The translations under genes and the position numbers were made by a program. A stretch of 29,665 bases of DNA, from contig CABRWN010000005.1 in NCBI GenBank assembly GCA_902474645.1, positions 1 through 29,665 on the forward strand, given 5' to 3'. The notes beneath the pieces were generated by a model, which was given only the letters and a program-made list of their open reading frames with translations, was not told the origin of the DNA and did not search any database. Source of the DNA: an uncultured Collinsella sp. (GTDB taxonomy: Bacteria > Actinomycetota > Coriobacteriia > Coriobacteriales > Coriobacteriaceae). Below are positions 6,408 through 13,869 of this stretch, one piece after another. The first letter of the stretch is position 1; the number at the start of each line of letters is the position of its first letter.

Positions 6408-9233
6408 TTATGCCTCACCTCCTTTGGAGTGCTTGCTGAGCGGGGCGGTTTCCCCGTCGTTTCCGTTTACGTTGTCAACGCCGTCGGCATCTTGAGCCTT
6501 ACGATGCGCACCGATATGCGGCAGACGGCTCGTGGGCTGTTCGCTGTCCTTGGTGCCCCGCTCGCTGGCGTTGAGACCAAACATGCGACGGGCGGCAGGA
6601 ATGGCGGCCGTGTGCTCGCGCATCTCGCGACGCAGGTCCTCATCCGAAAGCGCCGAGATGCGCATCTGGGTATTGAGGCTCGCGCGGATATATTCGATAT
6701 TGATAAGCCAGCCGCAGATGGCAATAACCGAGATGATCCAAATGACAAGCAGGATAATCTTGCCATTGTTGTCGATATCGAGAACCGTCGACAAAACGAA
6801 GAGCAGCACCTGCACGCCGACTACAGCGGCGAAACCGCCCTTGATGTAGTACGGGTAGCGATGTTCAAAGGCAACCGCATGATCGAGCAGTTCGCGACGG
6901 TACGAATCGGAATCGAGCATGACGCGCATGGCCGTGCGCAGCGAGTAGCGCTGACGCGGCAGGTCGTTGGACTCGCAGATCATGAGGCCCGTCGTGGAAA
7001 GCTGCTTATCAAAGAGCAGATTGAGGTTGAGCAGCAGCGGACGCAGCTGCAGACCGATAAAGAGCGCCACGATCAGGAACACGCCCAGGATGCACAGGTT
7101 AAACAGGTAGTTAAACGAGTACATGCCGCCAACCGTCTCGCGCAGCAGATTGATGCCGTAGGTAAAGGGCAGCAGCGGGTGCAGCCACTGGAAGAAGCCG
7201 GGCATCATCTCGATGGGGTACATGCCCGACGAACCCGGGATCTGCACGATGACAAGGATGACGCCGATTGCCTTGCCGATATGCTTAAACGTGGTGGACA
7301 GCGCGTAGATGATATTGACGTAGGTGAACGAGATGGCGATGCCGCCCAGCACGAACAGCAGCGGGTTGATGCACTGCACGCCAATCACCAGATCGCCTAC
7401 CGTAACGATGATGGCCTGGAGCGCGCCCAGGATCACCAGGAGCATCCAACGGCCGAAGTAGCCCTGGCGCGCCGTAAAGCTGCCAATGCCCTCGCGATCG
7501 ACCTCGAGCTTGTAGATGGCGATGAGTACGTAACCGCCCACCCAAAGCGCCAGATTGGTGTAGAAGGGAGCGATGCCCGAGCCAAAGCTCTTGACCGGAT
7601 AGATCGACTTGGACGTCAGCTCGACCGGAGAGGCCATGAAATCTGCCACGTCATTGACATCGACGCCCATAAGGTCGGCGAGCTCGCCCATAGACTCAGA
7701 GGTCTGCAGCGCCGCGATGTCATTGGCTGCGGTCGCAAGCTTGTCCTGGACCTTGGCAAGCGAGGAATCGGTCTGGGACAGCGTGGTCTTGGCCTGGCCG
7801 AGCGTAGCGTTAAGCTGCGAAAGCGTACCGCGCGCGCTTGCAATCGTGGGCGTGAGGCCAGATACAATTCCCGTCAGATCGCCCGAGACGGCGGCAAAGG
7901 AATCAAGCGCGCTCGAGGCCTTCGGCAGCGCGTTTTGGCCCAGGCTTGTTTGGGCCTGGCCAAGGTTGGTCGCACCGGTCTGGATTGCGTTATTGATAGC
8001 GTCGCTGGCGCCCGAAACAGCCGCGGCGTCATTCGCCATGGCGCTCGACTGCGCGGACAGACCGTCCTTGATGCTCTGCAACTTCTCGTTCTGCTCACGG
8101 AGCGTATTGATGGTCGATACAATGCGCGCGTCAATTTCCTCGGAACCTGTCGACGTGTCATTGGCGAGAATCTCCAAGTGCCCGATAACGGCCTTATTGT
8201 GGTCGATCGTCGCTTGGAGAGACTCGAGCGAGTTGTCGATACGGGTGGTCGTAGATGTGACCGTGCCCGTCAGCTTGCCGATGGCAGCGTTCGCGGAGGC
8301 CGACGTCTTGGTGAGCGCAAGGCTGCCTTCCGAGAGCGCCTTGGAGAGCGAGGCGATAGAGTTGCCCGCCGTGGTGCGAGCTTCACCCAGCAGGTCGTTG
8401 CCCTGAGAGATCGCTTGCGTCAGTGACGGCGCCTGACCCTGCATGCCGGCAAGTGCCGCATCGGCCGAGGCGATAGCGCCACTCGTCTTATCGATAGCGG
8501 CATTCATGTCGCCAATCGAATCGCGCACCTCGCCCAAGGTATCGGATGCCTCGGAGACAGAACTTGCCAACGAATCCCGAGTCTGGGTTGCCTTGTCCTT
8601 TAAATCGACTCCGGCATCCTTGGCAATGCTGGCAACGGTCTCGCCCACCGTGGAGACAAATTCCGAGTTGATCTGCTCCTCGATGGTGCTTGCGCCGGTG
8701 TCGGTAACCTTGGGCGCAATAGCGCTCTTCTTCTCGTTAACGTAATACGTAAGCTTGGGCTGGCGGTAATTGCCATCGAGCATCGAGACAAGATTGTCGG
8801 AGAAGTTCTTGGGGATCACGATGGCGGCGTAGTACTCCCCGCTCTCGACGCCCTCTTTGGCATCGGCCGCCGAGTCGACGAAGGTCCAGCCCAGCTGATC
8901 GTTTTCCTTGAGCTGATCGACGACCTGGTCGCCCGCATTGAGCTCGCCCACCAGGTCGTTTTGGGTTCCCTGGTCGTTGTTGGCGATGGCAATCTTGATG
9001 CCCTGGGTGTTTCCGTACGGATCCCAGTTTGCCACGATGTTGTACCAAGCATACAGCGAGGGAATAACACACACGCCGAGGGTAACCACCAAGGCGACGG
9101 GGTTCACGAGCAATCGCTTGATGTCACGTTTAAAGATCGCAAAGGAGACCTTTGCGTTGGATAGTTTGCTGCCGAGACTCACGCTTGGACCATCCATCCT
9201 GTCGTTGAATCGAATCGTACTATCGACAACCAT
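6408..9233 (-). CDS. YhgE/Pip-domain membrane protein with C-terminal extension
   Basis: Predicted about 941-residue paralogue of the downstream gene. It has an N-terminal helix after FAIFKRDIKRLL, the signature NWDPYGNTQGIKIAIANND, a long Ala/Ser-rich coiled-coil-like ectodomain, then KSIYPVKSFGSGIAPFY and the C-terminal multi-helix block with GSSGMYPIEMMP. Unlike its partner it continues for about 200 residues (roughly 745-941), adding two more helices (KGGFAAVVGVQVLLFVL and KIILLVIWIISVIAICGW) and a charged cytoplasmic tail. The start is uncertain: TTG 9266, ATG 9233 and ATG 9197 are all in frame and none has a good SD; I took 9233. The pair may form a heteromeric envelope transporter. Confidence 0.85.
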   Translation of the reverse strand: MVVDSTIRFNDRMDGPSVSLGSKLSNAKVSFAIFKRDIKRLLVNPVALVVTLGVCVIPSLYAWYNIVANWDPYGNTQGIKIAIANNDQGTQNDLVGELNAGDQVVDQLKENDQLGWTFVDSAADAKEGVESGEYYAAIVIPKNFSDNLVSMLDGNYRQPKLTYYVNEKKSAIAPKVTDTGASTIEEQINSEFVSTVGETVASIAKDAGVDLKDKATQTRDSLASSVSEASDTLGEVRDSIGDMNAAIDKTSGAIASADAALAGMQGQAPSLTQAISQGNDLLGEARTTAGNSIASLSKALSEGSLALTKTSASANAAIGKLTGTVTSTTTRIDNSLESLQATIDHNKAVIGHLEILANDTSTGSEEIDARIVSTINTLREQNEKLQSIKDGLSAQSSAMANDAAAVSGASDAINNAIQTGATNLGQAQTSLGQNALPKASSALDSFAAVSGDLTGIVSGLTPTIASARGTLSQLNATLGQAKTTLSQTDSSLAKVQDKLATAANDIAALQTSESMGELADLMGVDVNDVADFMASPVELTSKSIYPVKSFGSGIAPFYTNLALWVGGYVLIAIYKLEVDREGIGSFTARQGYFGRWMLLVILGALQAIIVTVGDLVIGVQCINPLLFVLGGIAISFTYVNIIYALSTTFKHIGKAIGVILVIVQIPGSSGMYPIEMMPGFFQWLHPLLPFTYGINLLRETVGGMYSFNYLFNLCILGVFLIVALFIGLQLRPLLLNLNLLFDKQLSTTGLMICESNDLPRQRYSLRTAMRVMLDSDSYRRELLDHAVAFEHRYPYYIKGGFAAVVGVQVLLFVLSTVLDIDNNGKIILLVIWIISVIAICGWLINIEYIRASLNTQMRISALSDEDLRREMREHTAAIPAARRMFGLNASERGTKDSEQPTSRLPHIGAHRKAQDADGVDNVNGNDGETAPLSKHSKGGEA

Positions 9234-9289
9234 TGTACGTAGGCGCTTTAGTGCCTCGCGGCACAATGGTGCTGAGTTTTGCGGGTAGC

Positions 9290-9325
9290 AATATACTACG
9301 AAGATAAGTTAGCGTACAGTTGTAC
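9290..9325 (-). promoter_or_regulatory. Promoter with operator-like dyad for the YhgE/Pip pair
   Basis: A -10 box TATATT (minus strand, 9290-9295) lies 17 bp from a weak -35, TGTACG (9313-9318). The -35 overlaps GTACAGTTGTAC (9314-9325), a GTACA/TGTAC inverted repeat with a 2-bp centre that can also be read as two tandem ACTGTACR units. A repressor bound there would block RNA polymerase. YhgE operons in other Gram-positives are often paired with TetR regulators, but none is present in this window. Confidence 0.45.
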
Positions 9326-9383
9326 AGTATCTTTAATTTCAGCAGGTCACAAAATCACAACCCGCACAAATTAGCAGTTCAAA

Positions 9384-9439
9384 TAGTCATCGGGGACGTT
9401 CTTAAACGACTAGTCAAACAAAAACGTCCCCAATGACTA
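9384..9439. repeat. REP-like GGGGACGTT palindrome
   Basis: TAGTCATCGGGGACGTT (9384-9400) and AACGTCCCCAATGACTA (9423-9439) form a 17-bp inverted repeat with one mismatch around a 22-bp loop that itself contains GACTAGTC. GGGGAC palindromes of this style resemble repetitive extragenic elements mobilised by REP-associated (Y1) transposases. No such transposase is in the window. It lies in the gene-free stretch between yhgE and htpG. Confidence 0.6.
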
Positions 9440-9498
9440 CTTTCCCCTGTTCCCAAGGGATCATTATTGGACCGCCGATGTTTTGGTAATGCCAGCGA

Positions 9499-9598
9499 GC
9501 GGGCACCAGAGCGAACAAATTGGCATGAAAAGAGGACGGCATAGACCTTCTGGTCATGCCGTCCTCTTTGAATGACAAGTTGTCGCTCTGGTGCCCGC
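9499..9598. repeat. Long structured hairpin element, copy B
   Basis: Perfect 16-bp outer arms (GCGGGCACCAGAGCGA, 9499-9514, and complement 9583-9598) enclose ATTGGCATGAAA (9519-9530), a perfect 14-bp inner stem (9529-9542 with 9556-9569), the core GGCAT-A-GACC-TTCT-GGTC-ATGCC, and TTTGAATGACAAG (9567-9579). It is homologous to 1539-1628 in core and flanking blocks. The GGCC/GGCC pairing of copy A is GACC/GGTC here, a compensatory change. It lies 94 bp downstream of the htpG stop. Confidence 0.75.
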
Positions 9599-9612
9599 GC
9601 AGCGTCGGCTGG

Positions 9613-9636
9613 TCCGCCGTTCGTTAGAACGGCGGA
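9613..9636 (-). other. Perfect stem-loop downstream of htpG (distal)
   Basis: TCCGCCGTTC and GAACGGCGGA form a perfect 10-bp stem with the loop GTTA. No T-run follows on either strand. It is the second of three consecutive hairpins after htpG and may contribute to mRNA 3'-end stability. Confidence 0.5.
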
Positions 9637-9658
9637 ACGAAGGGCAGCGTCGAGCTGT

Positions 9659-9682
9659 TACGCGGTTTGGTAAAACCGCGTA
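9659..9682 (-). other. Perfect stem-loop downstream of htpG (proximal)
   Basis: TACGCGGTTT and AAACCGCGTA form a perfect 10-bp stem with the loop GGTA, starting 9 bp after the htpG stop codon. There is no downstream T-run, so it is at best a Rho-assisted or processing-type 3' end. Confidence 0.5.
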
Positions 9683-9691
9683 ACGACCCAA

Positions 9692-11716
9692 CTACATCAA
9701 GTTGCAAACAGCCGCCGCGAAGGCAACGGGATCCTCGGGGAGGATACCCTCGACCAGCAGGGCCTGATCGTAGAGCAGACCGGAGTACTGCTTGATCTTG
9801 TCGGCGTCGCCTGCCTTCTGGGCAGCGACAAGCTTGTCAAAGACCGGGTGCTTGGCGTTGAGCTCGAGCACGCGCTGGCTCTTGGGCATGCCGTCGGGCG
9901 CGCCCTCGGGTCCCTTCTGGAGTACCTTCTCCATCTCAAGCGAAAGCGGGCCCTCGGTGGTGATGCAAGCGGGGGCATCGGTCAGGCGCGCGGAGACGGC
10001 AACCTTCTCGACCTTGTCGCCGAGCGCCTCCTTCATGGCATTAAAGAGGTCCTCGTTCTCCTTGGTGGCGTCCTCGGCCTCCTTCTTTTCGTCCTCGGTC
10101 GCCAGGTCAAGATCACCGGTCGCGACGTTCTTGAGCTCCAGATGACGATCCTCGACCTCGGGCTCGGCACCGTCGGCCACAGCCTTCTCGGCAGCCTCGC
10201 GGGCAGCGTCGTCCTCGTAAATCTTGGGCATATCGGCAGCAACGTACTCACGCATGGCCTGGAAGGTGAACTCATCCACATCCTGCGTCAGTAGCAGCAC
10301 GTCATAGCCGCGGTCGAGCACGCCCTTTACCACGGGCATCTTGGCCAAGCGCTCACGCGAGTCGCCGGCGGCGTAGTAGATAGCCTTCTGATCCTCGGGC
10401 ATGCCCTTGGCATACTCGGCTAGGGTAATCATCTTCTGCTCCTTGGCAGACCAGAACAGCAGCAGGTCGGCGAGCTCATCGGCCTTCATGCCATAGCTCG
10501 AGTAGATGCCGTACTTAAGGCCGCGGCCAAAGTTCTCAAAGAACTTCTCGTAGGCCTCGCGATCGTTGTCACGCATATCCTCAAGGTCAGCGGTGATCTT
10601 CTTCTCGACACGCTTGGCAATGGCCTTGAGCTGACGGTTCTGCTGCAGCGTCTCACGCGAGATGTTGAGCGACACGTCGGCGGAATCCACGACGCCGCGG
10701 ACAAAGTTGTAGTAGTCGGGCAGCAGGTCGTCGCACTTCTCCATAATCAGCACGTTGGAGCTGTAGAGCGCCAGGCCCTTCTCGTAGTCCTTGCTGTACA
10801 GATCGAACGGGGCGCGGCCCGGCACAAACAGCAGGGCGTCATACTCGAGCGTGCCCTCGGCATGGAAGCTGATGGTGCGCGCAGGATCGTCAAAGTCGTG
10901 GAACGTGGACTTGTAGAACTCGTCGTAGTCCTTCTGCTCGACATCGGAGCTGCGCTTCTTCCAGATCGGTGTCATGGAATTGACGGTCTCGAGCTCCTGG
11001 TAGTCCTCGTACTCGGGCTTGTAATCGTCGCCGGCGTCCTCGGGCTTGGGTTTCTGGCGGCTCTTGGACACCATCATCTGAATCGGGTAGCGCACATAGT
11101 TGCTGTACTGCTGAATCAGGCTCTTGAGGCCCCACTCGGTCAGGAAGCGATCGTAGGTCTCGGCCTCGCCGTCGGCATCGAGCTTCTCATTCTCGCGCAG
11201 CGTCAGGATGACATCGGTACCGTGCTCGGCGCGCTCGCCGTCCTCGATGGTGTAGCCCTCAAGACCGTCGGATTCCCACACATGGGCGACATCCTCGCCA
11301 TAGGCGCGGCTGACGACCTTCACATGACTGGCAACCATAAAAGCCGAGTAGAAGCCCACGCCAAACTGGCCGATGATGTCGACATCCGAACCCTGCTGCT
11401 CGGCGTTCTCGGTCTTAAACTCCTCGGAGCCGGAATGGGCGATGGTGCCCAGATTGCGCTCGAGCTCCTCGGCGGTCATGCCAATGCCGTTATCCGAGAT
11501 AGTAATGGTGCGGGCATCTTTATCAAAGGAGACGCGAATAGCCAGGTCGCCCTGGTCGAGCTTGACGCTCGGGTCCTGCAGGCTCTTAAAGTTGAGCTTG
11601 TCGACGGCGTCGCTCGCGTTAGAGATAAGCTCGCGCAGGAAGATTTCCTTATTGGTGTAGATGGAGTTGATCATGAGGTCGAGCAGTTTTTTGCTCTCAG
11701 TCTTAAATTGACGCAT
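9692..11716 (-). CDS. htpG: Chaperone HtpG (Hsp90)
   Basis: Predicted 674-residue cytoplasmic Hsp90 chaperone, an ATP-driven dimer that folds and remodels client proteins. The GHKL ATPase domain is intact: LRELISNASDA (28-38, with the catalytic Glu and metal-binding Asn), DNGIGM (75-80), TIAHSG (91-96) and GQFGVGF (116-122). The middle domain has RGVVDSADVSLNISRE with the conserved arginine loop region, and the protein ends with a normal dimerisation domain (AAAVCNLM). An acidic, Lys/Glu-rich stretch near 530-585 separates middle and C-terminal domains. The start is supported by AAAGGA 7 nt before the ATG. It is flanked by its own promoter and followed by stem-loops, so it is likely monocistronic. 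No HspR or CIRCE box was recognised. Confidence 0.97.
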   Translation of the reverse strand: MRQFKTESKKLLDLMINSIYTNKEIFLRELISNASDAVDKLNFKSLQDPSVKLDQGDLAIRVSFDKDARTITISDNGIGMTAEELERNLGTIAHSGSEEFKTENAEQQGSDVDIIGQFGVGFYSAFMVASHVKVVSRAYGEDVAHVWESDGLEGYTIEDGERAEHGTDVILTLRENEKLDADGEAETYDRFLTEWGLKSLIQQYSNYVRYPIQMMVSKSRQKPKPEDAGDDYKPEYEDYQELETVNSMTPIWKKRSSDVEQKDYDEFYKSTFHDFDDPARTISFHAEGTLEYDALLFVPGRAPFDLYSKDYEKGLALYSSNVLIMEKCDDLLPDYYNFVRGVVDSADVSLNISRETLQQNRQLKAIAKRVEKKITADLEDMRDNDREAYEKFFENFGRGLKYGIYSSYGMKADELADLLLFWSAKEQKMITLAEYAKGMPEDQKAIYYAAGDSRERLAKMPVVKGVLDRGYDVLLLTQDVDEFTFQAMREYVAADMPKIYEDDAAREAAEKAVADGAEPEVEDRHLELKNVATGDLDLATEDEKKEAEDATKENEDLFNAMKEALGDKVEKVAVSARLTDAPACITTEGPLSLEMEKVLQKGPEGAPDGMPKSQRVLELNAKHPVFDKLVAAQKAGDADKIKQYSGLLYDQALLVEGILPEDPVAFAAAVCNLM

Positions 11717-11802
11717 ATGCAGTCCTTTCGCGCTACCCCCGTCCGCAAAAACGGCCCGGTTGCCCGAGCCGCATCGCAGACCTGCTATGTTCAGACTTAG
11801 AT

Positions 11803-11831
11803 TTTATAACCCATTAGCGCGCATATATACA
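11803..11831 (-). promoter_or_regulatory. Probable htpG promoter
   Basis: On the minus strand TGTATA (11826-11831), a 17-bp spacer and TATAAA (11803-11808) fit a vegetative promoter with a good -10 and a weak -35. The predicted leader is about 80 nt. The region 11717-11918 contains no gene. Confidence 0.4.
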
Positions 11832-11880
11832 TATGGAATCGAAAAACTGTATGTCTAAGCGCTCCGATGCGCCAATTGCC

Positions 11881-11927
11881 AAGGAGTGTCCCCAACTGCC
11901 GGCAGAAAAGGAACGTCCCTATCTGCC
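11881..11927 (-). repeat. Tandem pair of GGGAC-type 20-bp repeats
   Basis: Read on the minus strand, 11908-11927 (GGCAGATAGGGACGTTCCTT) and 11881-11900 (GGCAGTTGGGGACACTCCTT) are 20-bp direct repeats with four mismatches. The 10-bp palindrome CTGCCGGCAG (11896-11905) spans the end of the second repeat and most of the gap between the two. The stop codon of the acetyltransferase gene (11919-11921) lies inside the first repeat. They resemble REP-type units such as 9384-9439. Confidence 0.55.
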
Positions 11928-12422
11928 ACCCTCGACCCGCTTGGCCATCCAGGCGTGGGGCTGACCTTCATCCTCGTAATCTACCGGCGCGATCTGCGCG
12001 TAACCCGCCTTGGCATAGAGTGGCAGCACGTATTCCTGCGCATGCAGTTTTATGAGCTTGGCACCGGCATCACGCGCGGCGGCATCACTGGCCTCGACGA
12101 TCTTGCTCGCCAGACCGCGACGGCGCATGCTCGGCAGCACAGCCACGCGCCCCATAATATAGGTCTCCCCCGCTGCGATGCCTTCGTCCAAGTCGCACGC
12201 CGGCGACACCGGAGCCTCTGCGTCAGCCGCGCGCTCAAGCTCTTCGGGAAACACGCGCGAGCAACCGGCAAGCTCGCCGTCTACATAGAGCGTCACATGA
12301 ATGCAGTTCTGATCCTCGTCGATAGCGTCGAACTCATTCTCGTAGCCCTGCTCGTCCATAAAAACGACGCGGCGCACCAACGCCGCGTCATCAAAGCATC
12401 CCGTCTTAAGTTGGATATCCAT
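11919..12422 (-). CDS. GNAT-family N-acetyltransferase, ElaA-like
   Basis: Predicted 167-residue acetyl-CoA-dependent N-acetyltransferase. The acetyl-CoA binding motif A is GRVAVLPSMRRRGLASKIV (91-109), with the pyrophosphate loop RRRGLA. HAQEYVLPLYAKAGY (127-141) is motif B, and EGQPHAWM near the C-terminus matches the ElaA/YjcF style ending. The ATG at 12422 has AAGGGG 6 nt upstream; an upstream TTG at 12440 is less likely. The substrate is unknown. It follows the cpsB stop by 39 bp on the same strand and may be read from that operon. Confidence 0.85.
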   Translation of the reverse strand: MDIQLKTGCFDDAALVRRVVFMDEQGYENEFDAIDEDQNCIHVTLYVDGELAGCSRVFPEELERAADAEAPVSPACDLDEGIAAGETYIMGRVAVLPSMRRRGLASKIVEASDAAARDAGAKLIKLHAQEYVLPLYAKAGYAQIAPVDYEDEGQPHAWMAKRVEGGR

Positions 12423-12449
12423 GGCTGCCCCTTCATTCAATGCGAACGT

Positions 12450-12463
12450 TAGGGACAGATTTT
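12450..12463. repeat. Short AGGGACAGATT repeat at the cpsB stop
   Basis: TAGGGACAGATTTT abuts and overlaps the cpsB stop codon (12462-12464). The same 11-mer AGGGACAGATT occurs in the opposite orientation at 26989-26999, just past proC. It is probably a fragment of a dispersed repeat. Confidence 0.4.
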
Positions 12464-13112
12464 AGCGAAAATGGGCTCCGCGCACGCTAAACTTCGCGCG
12501 AGCCTTCGCCAGGCAATCGTAATGACCCACGTTATGGGCATCGCTCGCGATGAAACTGTACAGGTTCTGATCGAACAGACGCTGTGCCGGCTTTTTCTCG
12601 CGACCAAAGCGACCGCCGGCAATAAAGTCCGCCGAAGCCTGCAGCTTGCAGCCCATATCGACCAGACGCTCCGCCACGCTTACATCCTTTTGAACCGCAC
12701 GATAGCGCTCAGGATGAGCGATGATCACCTGGTAGCCACGGCACTGCAAATCGTAAATCGTGTTCTCGTACTCTCTAAACGCATACGCATCGGCATGCGT
12801 CGAAAGCTCGAGCAGAAACTCGTTGGTTCCATCGAAATGCAAGTGCTCCGCAGCATCGATACCAAGCTCAACAAGCTTTCGATGGTTGACCTCGAAGCCC
12901 ATCTGGAGCGGAAAACCGTCAGCGTTATCACGCAGCAGCTCAAAGGCATCCCACATCTTGTCGTAATCAAAATAGGGATCACGGCAGTGAGGAGTGCAAA
13001 CGATTCTGGTTACACCGGCCCGCTTGGCAGCCTCGAGCATCGCCAAGCTCTCATCGAGATCGGCGGCGCCGTCGTCTACACCCGGCAAGATATGGCAATG
13101 AATGTCACGCAT
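12462..13112 (-). CDS. PHP-type protein-tyrosine phosphatase (CpsB/YwqE-like)
   Basis: Predicted 216-residue metal-dependent phosphatase of the PHP family that dephosphorylates the tyrosine-rich tail of its cognate BY-kinase. Metal-site motifs are DIHCHILPGVDDGA (3-16), TPHCRDP (40-46), the Glu in GFEVNHRK (72-79), AHPERYR (132-138) and ASDAHN (189-194). It is some 30-40 residues shorter than typical CpsB/YwqE, mostly at the C-terminus, but retains all recognisable metal motifs. AAGG lies 8 nt before the ATG. It starts 17 bp after cpsD, completing a wzz-cpsD-cpsB operon. Confidence 0.92.
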   Translation of the reverse strand: MRDIHCHILPGVDDGAADLDESLAMLEAAKRAGVTRIVCTPHCRDPYFDYDKMWDAFELLRDNADGFPLQMGFEVNHRKLVELGIDAAEHLHFDGTNEFLLELSTHADAYAFREYENTIYDLQCRGYQVIIAHPERYRAVQKDVSVAERLVDMGCKLQASADFIAGGRFGREKKPAQRLFDQNLYSFIASDAHNVGHYDCLAKARAKFSVRGAHFR

Positions 13113-13129
13113 AGGTCAGCCTTAATCAA

Positions 13130-13867
13130 CTAAACGTTTGCTCGGTTGGTGAAGATGCCCTTTTTGGAAGTCCCCTGATCGTCGGAGCCCTTCTTCACCT
13201 TCTTACCGTCCTTGGTGTAGTAGGAGTAGTAGTACTCGCTGGTCTCGGTCTCGCAGTAGTTCATAACGGTACCGATGAGCTTGACCTTCTCGGACTTCTT
13301 AAGCTGACCGATGGCGTTGAGCGCCTCCTCGCGCTTGGTGAAATCCTCACGCACGACAAAAAGCGCACCGTCGGTCAGACTTGCGATCTCGGCAGCATCG
13401 ATGAAGGTGCCTACCGGAGGAGCGTCGAAGATGACGTACTGGAACTTGGCAGACAGTGCCTTTACCAGCTTGGCAAAGCGATGAGAGACGATGATGTCGG
13501 CAGGATTGGGAATATGCGGCTCGGCATCGAGGAAGTAGAAGTTCTTCTGACCCGTCTCGACAATTGCCTGGTCAATGGAGATCTGCTCGGAAAGGACCGC
13601 ATAGAGTCCGCCGCGCGAACGAACGCCGAGCATATCGGAAAGAGACCTGCGGCGCATATCGGCCTCGACCAGGAGCACGGACTTGCCGCTCGTGGCGATA
13701 GCCTGGGCAAGGTTGATGGAAACCGTAGACTTGCCCTCGTTGGGAATCGAGGAGGTAACGGTGATGGTACGAATGGGGTCGTCCACGCTCGCAAAGCGGA
13801 TGTTGGCCAGAAGGGTCTTGGCGGCATTCTGTACAACGAGCTTATCGGTGTTCTTTGCCTTAGCCAT
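13130..13867 (-). CDS. Tyrosine-protein autokinase (CpsD/CapB-like)
   Basis: Predicted 245-residue bacterial tyrosine (BY) kinase, the cytoplasmic ATPase partner of a Wzz/CapA membrane activator in capsule or exopolysaccharide control. It has Walker A SIPNEGKST (40-48), Walker A' LLVEADMRRR (65-74), Walker B YVIFDAPPV (144-152) and a C-terminal autophosphorylation cluster EYYYSYY (211-217), followed by a Lys-rich tail. It begins 2 bp after the wzz stop, so translation is probably coupled. Phosphorylation at the Tyr cluster is expected to be reversed by the downstream PHP phosphatase. Confidence 0.93.
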   Translation of the reverse strand: MAKAKNTDKLVVQNAAKTLLANIRFASVDDPIRTITVTSSIPNEGKSTVSINLAQAIATSGKSVLLVEADMRRRSLSDMLGVRSRGGLYAVLSEQISIDQAIVETGQKNFYFLDAEPHIPNPADIIVSHRFAKLVKALSAKFQYVIFDAPPVGTFIDAAEIASLTDGALFVVREDFTKREEALNAIGQLKKSEKVKLIGTVMNYCETETSEYYYSYYTKDGKKVKKGSDDQGTSKKGIFTNRANV

Positions 13868-13869
13868 GC

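Noticed and set aside
4191..8426. A 4.2-kb uninterrupted plus-strand frame (1411 codons) antisense to the YhgE/Pip pair
   Set aside because: It mirrors two well-supported genes, crosses their junction, and its translation is low-complexity Arg/His/Asp-rich with no domain. High-GC codon bias suppresses stops in this frame.
10862..11800. Plus-strand frame antisense to htpG
   Set aside because: The htpG frame is certain by conserved motifs. The antisense product is repetitive Leu/Gly-rich and has no SD.
11717..11880. CIRCE or HspR-type heat-shock operator upstream of htpG
   Set aside because: No TTAGCACTC/GAGTGCTAA or CTTGAGT/ACTCAAG inverted repeat is present.
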